DNA of 22,500 bases from Trachelipus rathkii (Eukaryota; Arthropoda; Malacostraca; Isopoda; Trachelipodidae): contig JABUQX010038841.1 of NCBI GenBank assembly GCA_015478945.1, positions 25,001 through 47,500 on the forward strand, in the 5' to 3' direction. Within the stretch, counting starts at the first letter, position 1. Each line of letters opens with the position of its first letter. A program made the translations under genes and the position numbers. This document shows, piece after piece, positions 21,960 through 22,500 of the stretch. The notes under the pieces are model-generated. The model searched no databases. It had not been told where the DNA came from and saw only the letters and a program-made list of their open reading frames with translations.

Positions 21960-22500
21960 GGCTATGTAATTTGTGGTAGCATAAATTTTCAGTTCTACTC
22001 CCCTTGGGTACGTCACTATGTTATTTGTGGTAAGATAAAGTTTCAGATCCCATTTCTTACCACACAGGACCCCACTATGTATTATGTGGTAGTATAAATT
22101 TTTAGTTCTCCTTTCTTAGGGTACTTCACTATGTAATTTGTGGTAAGATAAAGTTTCAGTTCCAATTTCTTACCACACAGTTCCTCACTATGTATTGTGT
22201 GGTAGCGTAAAATTTCAGTTCTTCTTCCCTTGGGTACCTCACTATGTAATTTGTGGTAAGATAAATTTTCAGTCCCCATTTTTTACCACGCAGTACCTCA
22301 CAATATGTATTTTGTGGTAGCATAAATTTTCAGTTCTCCTTTCTTATGGTATTTCACTATGTAATTTGTGGTAGGATAGATTTTCAGTTCTTCTTCCCTA
22401 GGGTGCCTCACTCTGTAAAGTGTGGCAGCATAAGTTATCAGTTATCCTTTCCTATGATATCTCACTATGTACTGCGTGGTAGCATAATTTTCAGTTCTTC
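21960..22500. repeat. Tandem (satellite-like) array of alternating 54- and 59-bp monomers, open at the window end
   Basis: Each monomer begins near CACTATGTA..TTGTGGTA and includes a TTTTCAGTTC core. Monomers are 21960-22013 (54), 22014-22072 (59), 22073-22126 (54), 22127-22185 (59), 22186-22239 (54), 22240-22298 (59), 22299-22354 (56), 22355-22408 (54), 22409-22462 (54), and a partial from 22463. The first six form three dimers of exactly 113 bp. The 54-bp type ends in CTTGGGTACCT-like sequence. The 59-bp type ends in CTTACCACACAG-like sequence, giving it an inverted repeat with its own GTGGTAAG. A more diverged copy may begin near 21896. The array runs off the window. Confidence 0.93.

Noticed and set aside
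22082..22279. Open frames across the satellite array (also 21906-22097)
   Set aside because: They only translate the 54/59-bp repeat units.

Overview
The window looks like AT-rich intergenic DNA from an animal nuclear genome, most likely an arthropod. The evidence is the very dense (TA)n microsatellites, a decayed Tc1/mariner transposase of the arthropod type, a satellite-like tandem array, and one large eukaryote-style ankyrin/TPR gene. A chelicerate or a copepod would fit, but the sequence alone does not settle the species.

Layout. Bases 1-672 hold broken ankyrin-repeat coding sequence scattered over three reading frames. Bases 673-4686 are one uninterrupted frame of 1337 codons. It encodes about 22 ankyrin repeats, a linker, six kinesin-light-chain-like TPR units, about five more ankyrin repeats, and a second copy of the linker. 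The frame has no ATG at its beginning, and its stop codon lies inside a splice-donor-like GTGAGT, so it is probably an internal exon or a fragment of a larger, modular gene. From about 4.7 kb to 20.2 kb there is no gene I can support. That stretch holds non-coding AT-rich sequence, TA tracts, a few small hairpins, two CAGTGGCGT motifs and a GC-rich hairpin that resemble DNA-transposon ends, and short coding-like relics. A Tc1-like transposase pseudogene lies at 20247-20911. Two long TA tracts follow at 21.16-21.53 kb.

The right end (about 21960 to the window edge) is a tandem array. Its first three periods are exactly 113 bp, each made of a 54-bp monomer and a 59-bp monomer. Only the 59-bp type carries a hairpin-forming inverted repeat. 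The array then continues as 54-56 bp monomers alone.

No genes here can be seen to work together. The points of most interest are the modular ANK-TPR gene with its broken left part and open right edge, and the alternating-monomer satellite.
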